64,000 nucleotides of DNA from Halapricum salinum (GTDB lineage Archaea > Halobacteriota > Halobacteria > Halobacteriales > Haloarculaceae). The notes under the pieces were generated by a model, which was not told where the DNA came from, ran no database searches, and saw nothing but the letters and a program-made list of their open reading frames with translations. Below, in pieces: positions 1 through 7,773 of the stretch; position 1 is the stretch's first letter, and each line of letters starts with the position of its first letter. Made by a program: the position numbers and the translations under genes. The DNA lies in assembly GCF_004799665.1 (NCBI RefSeq), contig NZ_CP031310.1:674887-738886 (forward strand). Reading direction: 5' to 3'.

Positions 1-48
1 TATCTCCCCGTGGCCGCCCAGCACCTGCCAGTGCCTCCAAGATATGAA

Positions 49-58
49 AACCTAATAC
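49..58 (+). promoter_or_regulatory. TATA-like promoter of gpmI
   Basis: An A/T-rich box (aacctaatac) lies 24-33 bases before the gpmI start codon. That is the spacing of an archaeal TATA box for a transcript starting at or next to the ATG, so gpmI is probably leaderless. Seen by eye only. Confidence 0.45.
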
Positions 59-81
59 GCCTCCGAGTACATTTTTTAGAT

Positions 82-1602
82 ATGGACATCGGACTCGTGA
101 TTCTGGACGGCTGGGGACTCAACGACGACGAAACCGTACGCGACGCCGTCCGCGCGGCGGACACACCGAACTTCGACACGTACTGGAACGCTGGTGCGCA
201 CAACCGCCTCGACGTCTCGGGCCGGCGGGTCGGTCTCCCCGAGGGCCAGTTCGGCAACAGCGAGGTGGGCCACCTCAACATCGGGGCGGGCCGCGTGGTC
301 AAACAGGATACGACGCGGATCACCGACGACATCGAAGACGGCACCTTCTTCGAGAACGACGAACTCGTCGCCGCGATGGACTACGCCGACGAGCACGACG
401 GCCAGGTCCACCTGATGGGGCTCGTCTCCGACGGCGGCGTCCACTCCCGACAGACTCACCTCCACGCGCTGATCGAGATGGCCGCCGACCGCGGCGTCGA
501 GGCCGTCACCCACGCCTTCATGGACGGCCGTGACACCTCCCCGAAAGGCGGGGCGGGCTACCTCGTCGAGTTGCAGGACGTGATCGACGAGCAGGGGACT
601 GGCGACGTGGCGACCGTCACGGGTCGGTACTACGCGATGGACCGTGACCAGAACTGGGAGCGCACCAAGCGTGCCTACGACGCGATCGTCTCCCGGGAGG
701 GTGACCACCACGCCGAGACGGCCGTCGAAGCAGCCAACGAGTCCTACGAGCGCGAGACGACCGACGAATTCATCGAGCCGACGACGATCGAAGGCGGGGA
801 GACGCTGGACGACGGCGACGCGGTGATCTTCTTCAACTTCCGCTCGGACCGCGCCCGGCAGCTGACACGGATGCTCAACAACGTCCGATCCGACGATTGG
901 GAGTACGAGCTGTCGCCGCCGGAGACCCACTACGTCTGCATGACCCAGTACGACAAGACCTTCGACCTCCCGGTGGCCTACCCGCCGAACCAGCCCGAGA
1001 ACACGCTGGGTGAGGTCGTCTCGGCGGCCGGACTGACCCAGCTCCGCCTCGCCGAATCCGAGAAGTACCCCCACGTCACGTACTTCCTGAACGGCGGCCG
1101 CGAGGTCGAGTTCGAGGGCGAACACCGCGAGATCGTCGAGAGCCCGGACGTGCCGACCTACGACCTCCAGCCCGAGATGTCCGCCGAAGAGGTCACCGAC
1201 ACCGCCATCGAGTACATCGAGACGGAGGATCCGAACGTGCTCGTGCTCAACTACGCGAACCCAGACATGGTGGGCCACACCGGCGACTTCGACGCTGCGG
1301 TCGCCGCCGTCGAAACCGTCGACGCCGAACTCGGCAAGCTCGCGGAGGCGATCATGGCCGCCGGCGGCCACCTCCTGATCACGGCCGACCACGGCAACGC
1401 CGACGACATGGGCACCGAAGACGATCCCTACACGGCTCACACGCTCAATCCGGTCCCGATCATCTACCTCGACGACGAGGGGGCCGACGGCGGGCGCACA
1501 GTCAGAAGTGGCGGGACGTTGGCGGACATCGCGCCGACGATGCTCGAACTCCTGAGGATCGACAAACCGAGCGAGATGACCGGCGAGAGTCTGCTAGAAT
1601 AG
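82..1602 (+). CDS. gpmI: 2,3-bisphosphoglycerate-independent phosphoglycerate mutase
   Basis: Interconverts 3- and 2-phosphoglycerate in glycolysis and gluconeogenesis, in the cytosol. The 506-residue length is normal for the alkaline-phosphatase-superfamily, two-metal enzyme. Visible motifs are the N-terminal metal site VILDGWG (Asp9), the phosphorylated serine in FGNSEVGH (Ser60), the substrate loop DGRDTSP (about 148-154) and the C-terminal metal sites PDMVGH and TADHGNADD. An upstream in-frame start at base 10 exists, but the family begins immediately before the first metal motif and a TATA-like box fits the ATG at 82. Its last nine bases overlap the convergent zinc-ribbon gene. Confidence 0.95.
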   Translation: MDIGLVILDGWGLNDDETVRDAVRAADTPNFDTYWNAGAHNRLDVSGRRVGLPEGQFGNSEVGHLNIGAGRVVKQDTTRITDDIEDGTFFENDELVAAMDYADEHDGQVHLMGLVSDGGVHSRQTHLHALIEMAADRGVEAVTHAFMDGRDTSPKGGAGYLVELQDVIDEQGTGDVATVTGRYYAMDRDQNWERTKRAYDAIVSREGDHHAETAVEAANESYERETTDEFIEPTTIEGGETLDDGDAVIFFNFRSDRARQLTRMLNNVRSDDWEYELSPPETHYVCMTQYDKTFDLPVAYPPNQPENTLGEVVSAAGLTQLRLAESEKYPHVTYFLNGGREVEFEGEHREIVESPDVPTYDLQPEMSAEEVTDTAIEYIETEDPNVLVLNYANPDMVGHTGDFDAAVAAVETVDAELGKLAEAIMAAGGHLLITADHGNADDMGTEDDPYTAHTLNPVPIIYLDDEGADGGRTVRSGGTLADIAPTMLELLRIDKPSEMTGESLLE

Positions 1603-2685
1603 CGGTTCACGGGAACCGATCGCACCGGCGATACCGCCGATGATGACGGGATAGGCGATACCCATGAGCAACAGCGCCGGGAGTAGTTCTGGCTGGATCG
1701 ACAGCGAGCCACCGCCGTAGTTGTTCGTCACGTCTACGGAGAAGACCGACAGCGCACCGAGCAGAGTCGCGGCCGCGTATCCGCCGGCCAGTGGGACGCC
1801 GACTGCGGCCCCGTCTTGCCACCGTTCGGGGGTCGGCCGCGCCCGGCGTACGACAGCCAGCCCGGCGAGATAAAGGACGACCATCGGGACGAGATAATAG
1901 AGGAAGTCGGGGACGGTCGTCGACGTGGAACTGTAGGCCTCGACGAGGTAGTTGGACGTCTGGCTCGTCATCCCTCTCGTGCTCGAGGTCGTCTCAGCGA
2001 TCTCGACCTGGTGGGCGTTGTAGAGAAACCAGCCCGCGAACTCTGTCACGCCGTAGTAGGCACTCTCACCCCGATCGGGGAACTCGACGATCAAGAGTAC
2101 GAAAAACAGGGCGAAATTGAGGGCGTACGCCGCGACGCCGGCCAGCACTGCCGGAACGACTGGCACACGTTCGAGAGAGGTACGCGCCGCCGCGAGCGAC
2201 TGCTGTGCCTGCCGATTCCTCTGGGTCCAGGCTGCTCGTCGCCCGGAAGTACCCGGCCGAGTCTCAGGTGTGCCGGATTGAGGATCGCGTGTCCCGGACT
2301 GCTGGGTCGGTTGCCCGCCCTGAGGCTGTTCGGTCGCCCGCTTGGAGGTGTCTCCAGCGGACCCCGACGCCGGCGCACCGACCGTCGGTTGCTGGGTAGC
2401 CGGCTCCGACGGCTGTTGGCTTGACTCGTGCTGTGTCTGCCCAGTTTCCCCCTGGCGGCCGGCCGTCGTCGACGACTCCGGGTGCGGTGGCAGGACCCGC
2501 TCACGGAGTTTTTCGATCTTGAGTCCGCACTCGGGACAGGCCGGGGGCTGTCCGTCGAGTTCGACCTCACAGCGCGGACAGTTCCAGTCCCGAACCACGT
2601 CCCTGAGCGTCCCGATCGGGAGGCCACAGGATCGACAGTAGTTCACGTCGTGCCCGATGTCGGTCTCACATCGAGGACACTCCAT
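1594..2685 (-). CDS. Zinc-ribbon membrane protein of unknown function
   Basis: A 363-residue protein with two N-terminal zinc ribbons: CxxC pairs at Cys3/Cys6 and Cys17/Cys20, then a second WNCPRC...CPEC unit at about 34-54. A Gln/Thr/Ser/Pro-rich, probably disordered stretch of about 100 residues follows. The C-terminal half has about four hydrophobic segments (roughly 175-200, 262-281, 297-315, 333-356). The ribbons should be cytosolic, tethered to the membrane by the helices. Haloarchaea encode many such proteins and no specific function can be given. The 3' end overlaps gpmI by nine bases, tail to tail. Confidence 0.85.
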   Translation of the reverse strand: MECPRCETDIGHDVNYCRSCGLPIGTLRDVVRDWNCPRCEVELDGQPPACPECGLKIEKLRERVLPPHPESSTTAGRQGETGQTQHESSQQPSEPATQQPTVGAPASGSAGDTSKRATEQPQGGQPTQQSGTRDPQSGTPETRPGTSGRRAAWTQRNRQAQQSLAAARTSLERVPVVPAVLAGVAAYALNFALFFVLLIVEFPDRGESAYYGVTEFAGWFLYNAHQVEIAETTSSTRGMTSQTSNYLVEAYSSTSTTVPDFLYYLVPMVVLYLAGLAVVRRARPTPERWQDGAAVGVPLAGGYAAATLLGALSVFSVDVTNNYGGGSLSIQPELLPALLLMGIAYPVIIGGIAGAIGSREPLF

Positions 2686-2707
2686 CGTCTATAATATACA
2701 GGAGCTG

Positions 2708-3952
2708 TCACTTAGGTCTGCTGCCGTCAGTCGGCGTCGAGCGGTCCGCGATGGGACGCGATCGACCCGACATCGACGGCCCCCCGATCCAGACGCCAAA
2801 TGTCAGTAGCGCGAATCCGCCGCCGGCGACCGCCAGCGCGTCGAAGGGGCCCACGAGGTCGGTGACCTGCCCGAGGCCGATCGCCAGCGGTGCGCCGGCC
2901 GCCGAGACGGCCATCGAGACGCCGCTGAGCGTGGTCGCCCGGCCGGTCGTCCCGATGCAGTCGTTGACGTGCTGTTTCAGGAGCGGGTCGAGCGCCCCGC
3001 GAACGCCCCGGAGCGCGAACAGCGCCGGCATCGCGACCAGCGGGAGGGCCAGACTGGCTATCGAGAGTGTCGCCATCCCCGCGACACCGATCGCGAGCCA
3101 GCCCCACAGGCCGACGTTCGTTCGGATCCAGTCGGCTCTCGCGCTCGCGAGTGCCGCGACGCCGGTGAAGCTGGCGTACAACAGTCCCAGATGGGGGACC
3201 GCGAGCCAGCGCAGACTGATCGGCTGGGTGAGTCGCGACATCGCGCCCAGTAGGCCGAGCGTGAGCGCGGCCCCCGCGACGATCCAGCGGAGCGAGGGGG
3301 CAGCGAGTTGCCCGAGGACCGAGCGCATCTCGCCGACGGTGAGTCGGTCGTCGGCGTCGACGGCGATCGTCGGCAACGCGAGTAGTGCCACGAGGCCGAT
3401 AGAGCGGACCGCAGCCGTCGCGAAGAACGGATAGGCGAGTCCGTAGGCCGCGATCGCACCGCCGACGATCGCCCCGACGGCGCTGGCGCTCAACTGCAAT
3501 GCTCGGCCCCGGCCCTGGACGCGGACGAACTGATCGCTGTCGAGCCGCCGGTCGAGCAGTTCGTACAGCCAGGCGTCGCGACTCCCGGACTTCAGCGTCG
3601 CCCCGAGCGCCCACAGGAGGTAGATCCCCGCCAACGGGAGGAAGGCGGTCGTCAGACCCATCGTGAGCACGCCCACGATGGTCAGAGCATGGCCGACGAC
3701 GAGGCTGTTTCGCCAGCCGATCCGGTCGCCGACGAAGCCGGTGGGGAGTTCGCCGGCGACGATCCCGATCCACCAGATCGCGTCCAGCGTCATGATCTGG
3801 CCGTAGCTCAATCCCCCTGATCGGAGGTAGACGACCCAGATCGGTGCCCACATGCCGACCGTGCCCGCAGTCATGTAGAGGTAGTAACCGCCGATCGGCC
3901 CCGGCGAGAGGCGACGACGAAGGGCGGCGAGTGACTGCTGGACATCAGTCAT
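2708..3952 (-). CDS. MFS transporter
   Basis: A 414-residue polytopic protein with about 12 hydrophobic segments and the layout of the major facilitator superfamily. The conserved loop between helices 2 and 3 is visible as GFVGDRIGWRN at about residue 73. The N-terminal helix starts GGYYLYMTAGTVGMWAPIWVVY. The substrate cannot be predicted; sequences of this kind are commonly annotated as drug or sugar efflux carriers. It lies 22 bases upstream of the zinc-ribbon gene start on the opposite coding order, so it is probably transcribed on its own promoter. Confidence 0.85.
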   Translation of the reverse strand: MTDVQQSLAALRRRLSPGPIGGYYLYMTAGTVGMWAPIWVVYLRSGGLSYGQIMTLDAIWWIGIVAGELPTGFVGDRIGWRNSLVVGHALTIVGVLTMGLTTAFLPLAGIYLLWALGATLKSGSRDAWLYELLDRRLDSDQFVRVQGRGRALQLSASAVGAIVGGAIAAYGLAYPFFATAAVRSIGLVALLALPTIAVDADDRLTVGEMRSVLGQLAAPSLRWIVAGAALTLGLLGAMSRLTQPISLRWLAVPHLGLLYASFTGVAALASARADWIRTNVGLWGWLAIGVAGMATLSIASLALPLVAMPALFALRGVRGALDPLLKQHVNDCIGTTGRATTLSGVSMAVSAAGAPLAIGLGQVTDLVGPFDALAVAGGGFALLTFGVWIGGPSMSGRSRPIADRSTPTDGSRPK

Positions 3953-4035
3953 TCGAGACAGTCGATGCTACGTCTCGTACCGGCAAAAGTGATTTCTGAA
4001 GCGTGTTTTGGTAGTTGAAGTGGTAGGTTGGTACC

Positions 4036-5028
4036 TTACCAGCGGTGATGAACGAAGTCGTGGACGTGCGCCTCGTAGATATCCCGGACCGCGCCGTGCG
4101 TCTCGTGAGAGAGAGGAGCGAGTTCGGCCGCCGCGATATTCTCGCGGACGTGCTCGGGCGAGGTCGAACCCGGGATCACAGTGGTGACGGCGTCGAAGTC
4201 CAGAACCCAGCGCAGCGTGAACTGGGCCATCGTCGCCTCGTCGGGGACGAGCCGGCGCATGTCTTCGACGGCGTCCAGGCCGGATTCGAACGGTACCCCG
4301 GCGAAGGTTTCGCCACCTTTGCGGCCGACACCGGCGTCGACGCCCTCCTCGGCGGCGATCCGGCGATGATCGTCTTCAGCGAGATTCTCGACGTCGTGGA
4401 TGGCATCCGCGAGTAGCCCCGACGCCAGCGGGACGCGGACGATAACCCCGACATCTTCGTGTTTCGCGCGTTCGAAGAAGCGTTCGGCCGGGCGCTGGCG
4501 GAGCGGGTTGAAGATGATCTGGACGGACTCGACGACGTCGTACTCGATGGCCTTGGTGGCTTCCTCGACCTTCTCGACGCTGACGCCCGCGTGGGCGATC
4601 TCGCCTTCGTCTTTCAGGTCTTCGAGCACCTCGAAGGTCTCGGGTTCGTAGAACGCCGCCGTTTCGGGACAGTGTAGCTGGAGCAGATCGAGCGTGTCGA
4701 CACCCAGGCGGGCTTTCGAGCCCGCGACGGACTCGCGCAGGCCGGCTTCGGAGTGGCGGCCGTCCTCGTCAGGCCGGGCTTTCGTCGCGACGAAGATCCG
4801 ATCCGCGTCCTCGCGATCCTCGAGGGTCTCGCCGATGAGTCGCTCGGCACGGCCCTCGCCATACACCTCGGCTGTGTCGACGAAGTTCGAGCCCGAATCG
4901 AGCGCGGTGTTGATCGATTCGGTGACATCCTCGTCGGCGACGTCGCCCCAGACCGGGCCGACGTTCCAGGTCCCGAGGCCGATCTCTGTCAAGTCCATGC
5001 CGGTCGAGCCGAGTGTGCGCCGTTGCAT
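4036..5028 (-). CDS. Aldo/keto reductase
   Basis: A 330-residue NAD(P)H-dependent oxidoreductase of the TIM-barrel aldo/keto reductase superfamily, close to the YajO/Tas-type subgroup. Visible features are the N-terminal LGSTGMDLTEIGLGTWNVG, the catalytic-tetrad segments NFVDTAEVYGEGRAERLIGE (Asp and Tyr) and VATKAR (Lys), and the DLLQLHCP segment with the catalytic His. The C-terminal cofactor-binding part includes VIPGSTSPEHVREN. It probably reduces aldehydes or ketones in the cytosol; the physiological substrate is unknown. It is monocistronic, with a hairpin-rich intergenic element upstream. Confidence 0.9.
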   Translation of the reverse strand: MQRRTLGSTGMDLTEIGLGTWNVGPVWGDVADEDVTESINTALDSGSNFVDTAEVYGEGRAERLIGETLEDREDADRIFVATKARPDEDGRHSEAGLRESVAGSKARLGVDTLDLLQLHCPETAAFYEPETFEVLEDLKDEGEIAHAGVSVEKVEEATKAIEYDVVESVQIIFNPLRQRPAERFFERAKHEDVGVIVRVPLASGLLADAIHDVENLAEDDHRRIAAEEGVDAGVGRKGGETFAGVPFESGLDAVEDMRRLVPDEATMAQFTLRWVLDFDAVTTVIPGSTSPEHVRENIAAAELAPLSHETHGAVRDIYEAHVHDFVHHRW

Positions 5029-5327
5029 ACTCGGACCGAAGGCCAGTGTCGTGAAAAAGGGTCATGCTACGTCCTCCCGCAACCACTTTTTACTGCGTCG
5101 GGTGACCTCACTGCGTTCGGTCACCACTCTCTGCTCACGAGCGCGGAGCGCCCGTTCGCACGGCTAGAGAGGGAGCAAAGCTCCCTCTGACCATGCGAGC
5201 GGGCGAACCCGCGAGCAGACAGAGGGACGCCGCGGCGTCCCTCTCGGCTTGCAAAAACCTGGGGAAAAGCACCTCCGCGCTCACTTCGTTCACGCGGAGT
5301 GAAACGGCTCCCTTCGGTCGCCGTATG
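5029..5327. other. Gene-free gap with hairpin-rich intergenic element A
   Basis: No gene is supported in these 299 bases. The stretch 5083-5268 starts with CCACTTTTT and ends with GCAAAAACCTGGGGAAAA. Between them are a perfect 9-bp-arm hairpin (5168-5188), a perfect 24-base palindrome (5221-5244) and further weaker repeats. The same boundary sequences recur at 9047-9120. The role is unknown. Any open frames through here are low-complexity artefacts. Confidence 0.7.
5083..5268. repeat. Intergenic element A (hairpin-rich, boundary motifs shared with element B)
   Basis: Bounded by CCACTTTTT (5083-5091) and GCAAAAACCTGGGGAAAA (5251-5268), with TCGGGT a few bases after the left boundary. It contains two perfect inverted repeats: arms AGAGGGAGC/GCTCCCTCT around AAA at 5168-5188, and 12-bp arms with no loop at 5221-5244. 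Element B (9047-9120) has the same left and right boundary strings but a different interior. Confidence 0.6.
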
Positions 5328-6191
5328 CTACGACTCCGCCGCCTCCCGAATCAGTCCAGCCAGATTGTCCCAGAACCCCTCTTCGTACTTCGTCGCCGAA
5401 TCGATCGTCGGCCGAGCGTTCGTCTCGTTGACGACGGCCCGATCGTCGGTCACCAGCAGGTCCACGCCGAGGTAGTCGACGTCTAAGACCTCGGCCGCGC
5501 GCTCGGCGAGATCGCGGAGTTCGGCGTCGAGGTCGACACCCGTCGCCTCGGCACCGCGGTGGACGTTGTGCTTCCACTGGCCGCGCTCGCGATCCTCGGC
5601 GGGCAATCGTCGTTCGACCGCGCCGGCGTACTCGCCGTCGACGAGCATGACCCTGTAATCGCGGGCGTCCGGAAGGTACTCCTGCAAGAGATACGACCGA
5701 TCCCCAGTCGCCTTGTAATCGTGCACGAGGTCGAGATAATCCGTGACGCCGAGCAGCGAATCCAGATCCATGACTTTCGCCACGCCAGTCCCACGTGTCG
5801 TCGAGTTGGGTTTGATCACGACTGGCGGGTCGAACTGCCGGGCAGCGGCCGCGACGGCCTCGTCACTCACGGGATTGGAGACGAACGTGGTCGCGGGGAC
5901 GGGAATCCCCGCCTGGGAGAGACGCGTGAGCACGTCGGCCTTGTTGCGCGACCGGAGGATCGCTTCGCGGCTGTTGACCCACGGCACGTCGAGGAAGGCG
6001 TCGATCACGCCGCCCTCCATGAGCCGCGAGGGATAGACGAAGCCGACGTCGGCGTCGGGAAGGTCGGGCTCCGAGAGCGAGAGAGTACGTTCCTCGGGCT
6101 GGACGGCGACGACCTCGATTCCGCGGTCGGCCAGCGGGTCACGCATGCGCTCGAAGGTCTCGGCCTGGGTCGTGACCGCGAGCCGGAGCAT
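5328..6191 (-). CDS. RimK-like ATP-grasp ligase
   Basis: A 287-residue ATP-grasp protein of the RimK/LysX type, which forms an amide or peptide bond by way of an acyl phosphate. The N-terminal Rossmann-like part (about 1-95) ends with NSREAILRSRNKADVLTRLSQAGIPVP. The ATP-grasp core then follows with VVIKPNSTTRGTGV (nucleotide lysine and glycine loop), DYRVMLVDG, GQWKHNVHRGA and the metal-binding VNETNARPT near the C-terminus. Haloarchaea have several of these and the substrate of this one is unknown; glutamate-ligase or tetrahydromethanopterin/F420-type modification are possibilities. An 81-bp palindromic element separates it from samp1 upstream. Confidence 0.85.
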   Translation of the reverse strand: MLRLAVTTQAETFERMRDPLADRGIEVVAVQPEERTLSLSEPDLPDADVGFVYPSRLMEGGVIDAFLDVPWVNSREAILRSRNKADVLTRLSQAGIPVPATTFVSNPVSDEAVAAAARQFDPPVVIKPNSTTRGTGVAKVMDLDSLLGVTDYLDLVHDYKATGDRSYLLQEYLPDARDYRVMLVDGEYAGAVERRLPAEDRERGQWKHNVHRGAEATGVDLDAELRDLAERAAEVLDVDYLGVDLLVTDDRAVVNETNARPTIDSATKYEEGFWDNLAGLIREAAES

Positions 6192-6231
6192 ACCCTCGCG
6201 TTATCGCCGCCGGGAGAAAAGCTACCCGTTC

Positions 6232-6312
6232 ATACGGTCGGTTGTAACGATTTACCAGTATGATCGCACGGCTCGTGCGGTCAATCAGGAACAGACTTAC
6301 AACCGACCGTAT
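6232..6312. repeat. 81-bp palindromic element with perfect 16-bp inverted ends
   Basis: ATACGGTCGGTTGTAA at 6232-6247 is the exact reverse complement of TTACAACCGACCGTAT at 6297-6312. The 49-base interior holds a second hairpin (GATCGCACG...CGTGCGGTC, nine pairs with one G-T wobble). The right arm ends on the first base of the samp1 stop codon. It could be a MITE-like element, a strong bidirectional terminator, or a structured RNA; no obvious target-site duplication flanks it. Confidence 0.75.
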
Positions 6313-6587
6313 CACCCACCGCTCACGGGCGGAAAGAGCGCGAGTTCGGCGTCTGCGTCGAGTACCGTCTCGTACCCCGCGGCAGTTTCGAAGGGATCAG
6401 CGCCGTCGACGAGCAGCCGGATGTGTTCGGCCAGTTCGCCGTCTTCGCGCACTTCGGCTTCGAGTTCGGGGTAGCGCTCGAACAGCGCGTCGAGGGCCTC
6501 GGCCACGGTCGCGCCCGAATCGAGATCGAGAACGACTTCCTTCTGGTCGGTGACCTCGGCCAGATTGGCGAACAGCTTCCAGTGCAT
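6312..6587 (-). CDS. samp1: Ubiquitin-like small archaeal modifier protein SAMP1 / MoaD-family protein
   Basis: A 91-residue beta-grasp protein. The start MHWKLFANLAEV and the end ELALFPPVSGG match what I recall of Haloferax SAMP1. The C-terminal diglycine is the site adenylated by the E1-like UbaA before transfer to protein lysines (sampylation) or use as sulfur carrier in molybdopterin synthesis. A start eight codons further upstream is possible, but the ATG at 6587 gives the family N-terminus. No E1 or JAMM protease lies in the window. A near-perfect palindromic element touches the stop codon. Confidence 0.9.
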   Translation of the reverse strand: MHWKLFANLAEVTDQKEVVLDLDSGATVAEALDALFERYPELEAEVREDGELAEHIRLLVDGADPFETAAGYETVLDADAELALFPPVSGG

Positions 6588-6624
6588 AGCTGGATGACGG
6601 CGACGCGACACAAAGAGCGTTCCG

Positions 6625-7773
6625 CTACGCCGGCGTCGTCGCTGCGGCTTCGACTTTCCGGAGAGCCTCCGGCGTCGCGAGCACGTAGATCGACTCCTCG
6701 GCGTCGAGAACGCGTTCGCGGTCGGGGATCGTCTCGACGCGCTCGTCGGCGACCACGCTAGAGACAGCGATCACGGTCACGTCGAGCGAGCCGACAGGTG
6801 CTCCATCGAGGGCGCTTCCAGCATCGATCTCGACGACGCCCAGCGTCTCCGTGGCCGCCCGGAGCAACGAGGCGAACTCCCGATCCGGCCTGGAGTCGAC
6901 CGACAGCGTCACGAGTCGGTAGCGCTCGCTGGAATCGAGTTTCGGTGTTTCGGCCGCGTCGATCGCGACCGTGACGATCTCGCCGGCGGTTCCCCGAACC
7001 TCGGCGTTGCAGATCCGTTCGCTGCCGTCACCGCGCCAGATCTGAACGATGTCACCCGCGCCGGCCGCGTAGGCCGGGTCGGCCCGGATCGCCATCGCCG
7101 CACTCTCTGGTGGGAGTGTGGGTCCGATCCCGGCTGCCCGGCGGCCCAGCGCGAGGTAGGTGACGGTCCCCTCGTCGTCGAGTTCGACGTCGACGTGGCC
7201 GACACCGTAGTCGGCCTTCAGGCGGGCGGTCAGGCGCTCGCGGAGCTCGGCGACGGTGAGTCGCCGCGGGAAGATGAACGACTCGCCGGCGATCTTCGTT
7301 TTGGTCTCCTCGGAGACGGGATCGTAGCCGACGATGTCGTCGATCTCCGCGGGCATCTCGACGGTGAGCACTCGCCCGACCGCCTTGACGACGCGTCCGA
7401 CTTCGCCGGAGATCGTCGGGACGCCGGTCGTGGCGAACACGTCGGCTGCGAGTCGGTCGCCGGCCCGCTGGCCGGCCGCGCTGGCGAACGCGCCCGCGGC
7501 GATGACGCCGATGTGATAGAGGACTGTCCCGACGTCGACGACCGCCTCCTCGTTGATCACTGTGCCGAGTGCGACCCGCGTGTTGAGATCGATCGCGATC
7601 ACGCTCAAACCGACGAGGACGACCAGCCCCAGCGGGGCTCGCTGGTCGGCGTACCAGCGATAGACGAACGCACAGATCCCGGCCACGAGACCAGCACCGA
7701 TCGCCAGGCCGCCGGCACGAGCGACCGTTCGCAGCACCTCGCCCGTCACTTCGATCGTCTGGAGGGCGATCAC
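6625..7773 (-). CDS. Membrane protein with C-terminal TrkA-C (RCK_C) domain, second of pair
   Basis: A 382-residue protein. Three or so transmembrane helices occupy about the first 110 residues (LAIGAGLVAGICAFVYRW; LGLVVLVGLSVIAIDL; VLYHIGVIAAGAFASAAG). A conserved soluble region follows, ending in a RCK_C-like fold (about 315-375: VVEIDAGSALDGAPVGSL...ESIYVLATPEALRKVE). RCK_C domains bind small ligands such as nucleotides and regulate K+ channels and carriers; no pore-filter motif is visible here, so direct K+ conduction is not supported. It overlaps the upstream homologue by four bases (ATGA), so translation is probably coupled and the pair may form a complex. Confidence 0.8.
   Translation of the reverse strand: MIALQTIEVTGEVLRTVARAGGLAIGAGLVAGICAFVYRWYADQRAPLGLVVLVGLSVIAIDLNTRVALGTVINEEAVVDVGTVLYHIGVIAAGAFASAAGQRAGDRLAADVFATTGVPTISGEVGRVVKAVGRVLTVEMPAEIDDIVGYDPVSEETKTKIAGESFIFPRRLTVAELRERLTARLKADYGVGHVDVELDDEGTVTYLALGRRAAGIGPTLPPESAAMAIRADPAYAAGAGDIVQIWRGDGSERICNAEVRGTAGEIVTVAIDAAETPKLDSSERYRLVTLSVDSRPDREFASLLRAATETLGVVEIDAGSALDGAPVGSLDVTVIAVSSVVADERVETIPDRERVLDAEESIYVLATPEALRKVEAAATTPA

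Noticed and set aside
10-81. Upstream extension of gpmI by 24 codons
   Set aside because: The family begins next to the first metal motif, and a TATA-like box fits a start at 82.
76-1440. Long open frame (454 codons) on the minus strand opposite gpmI
   Set aside because: It is a high-GC antisense shadow. gpmI on the plus strand has every catalytic motif.
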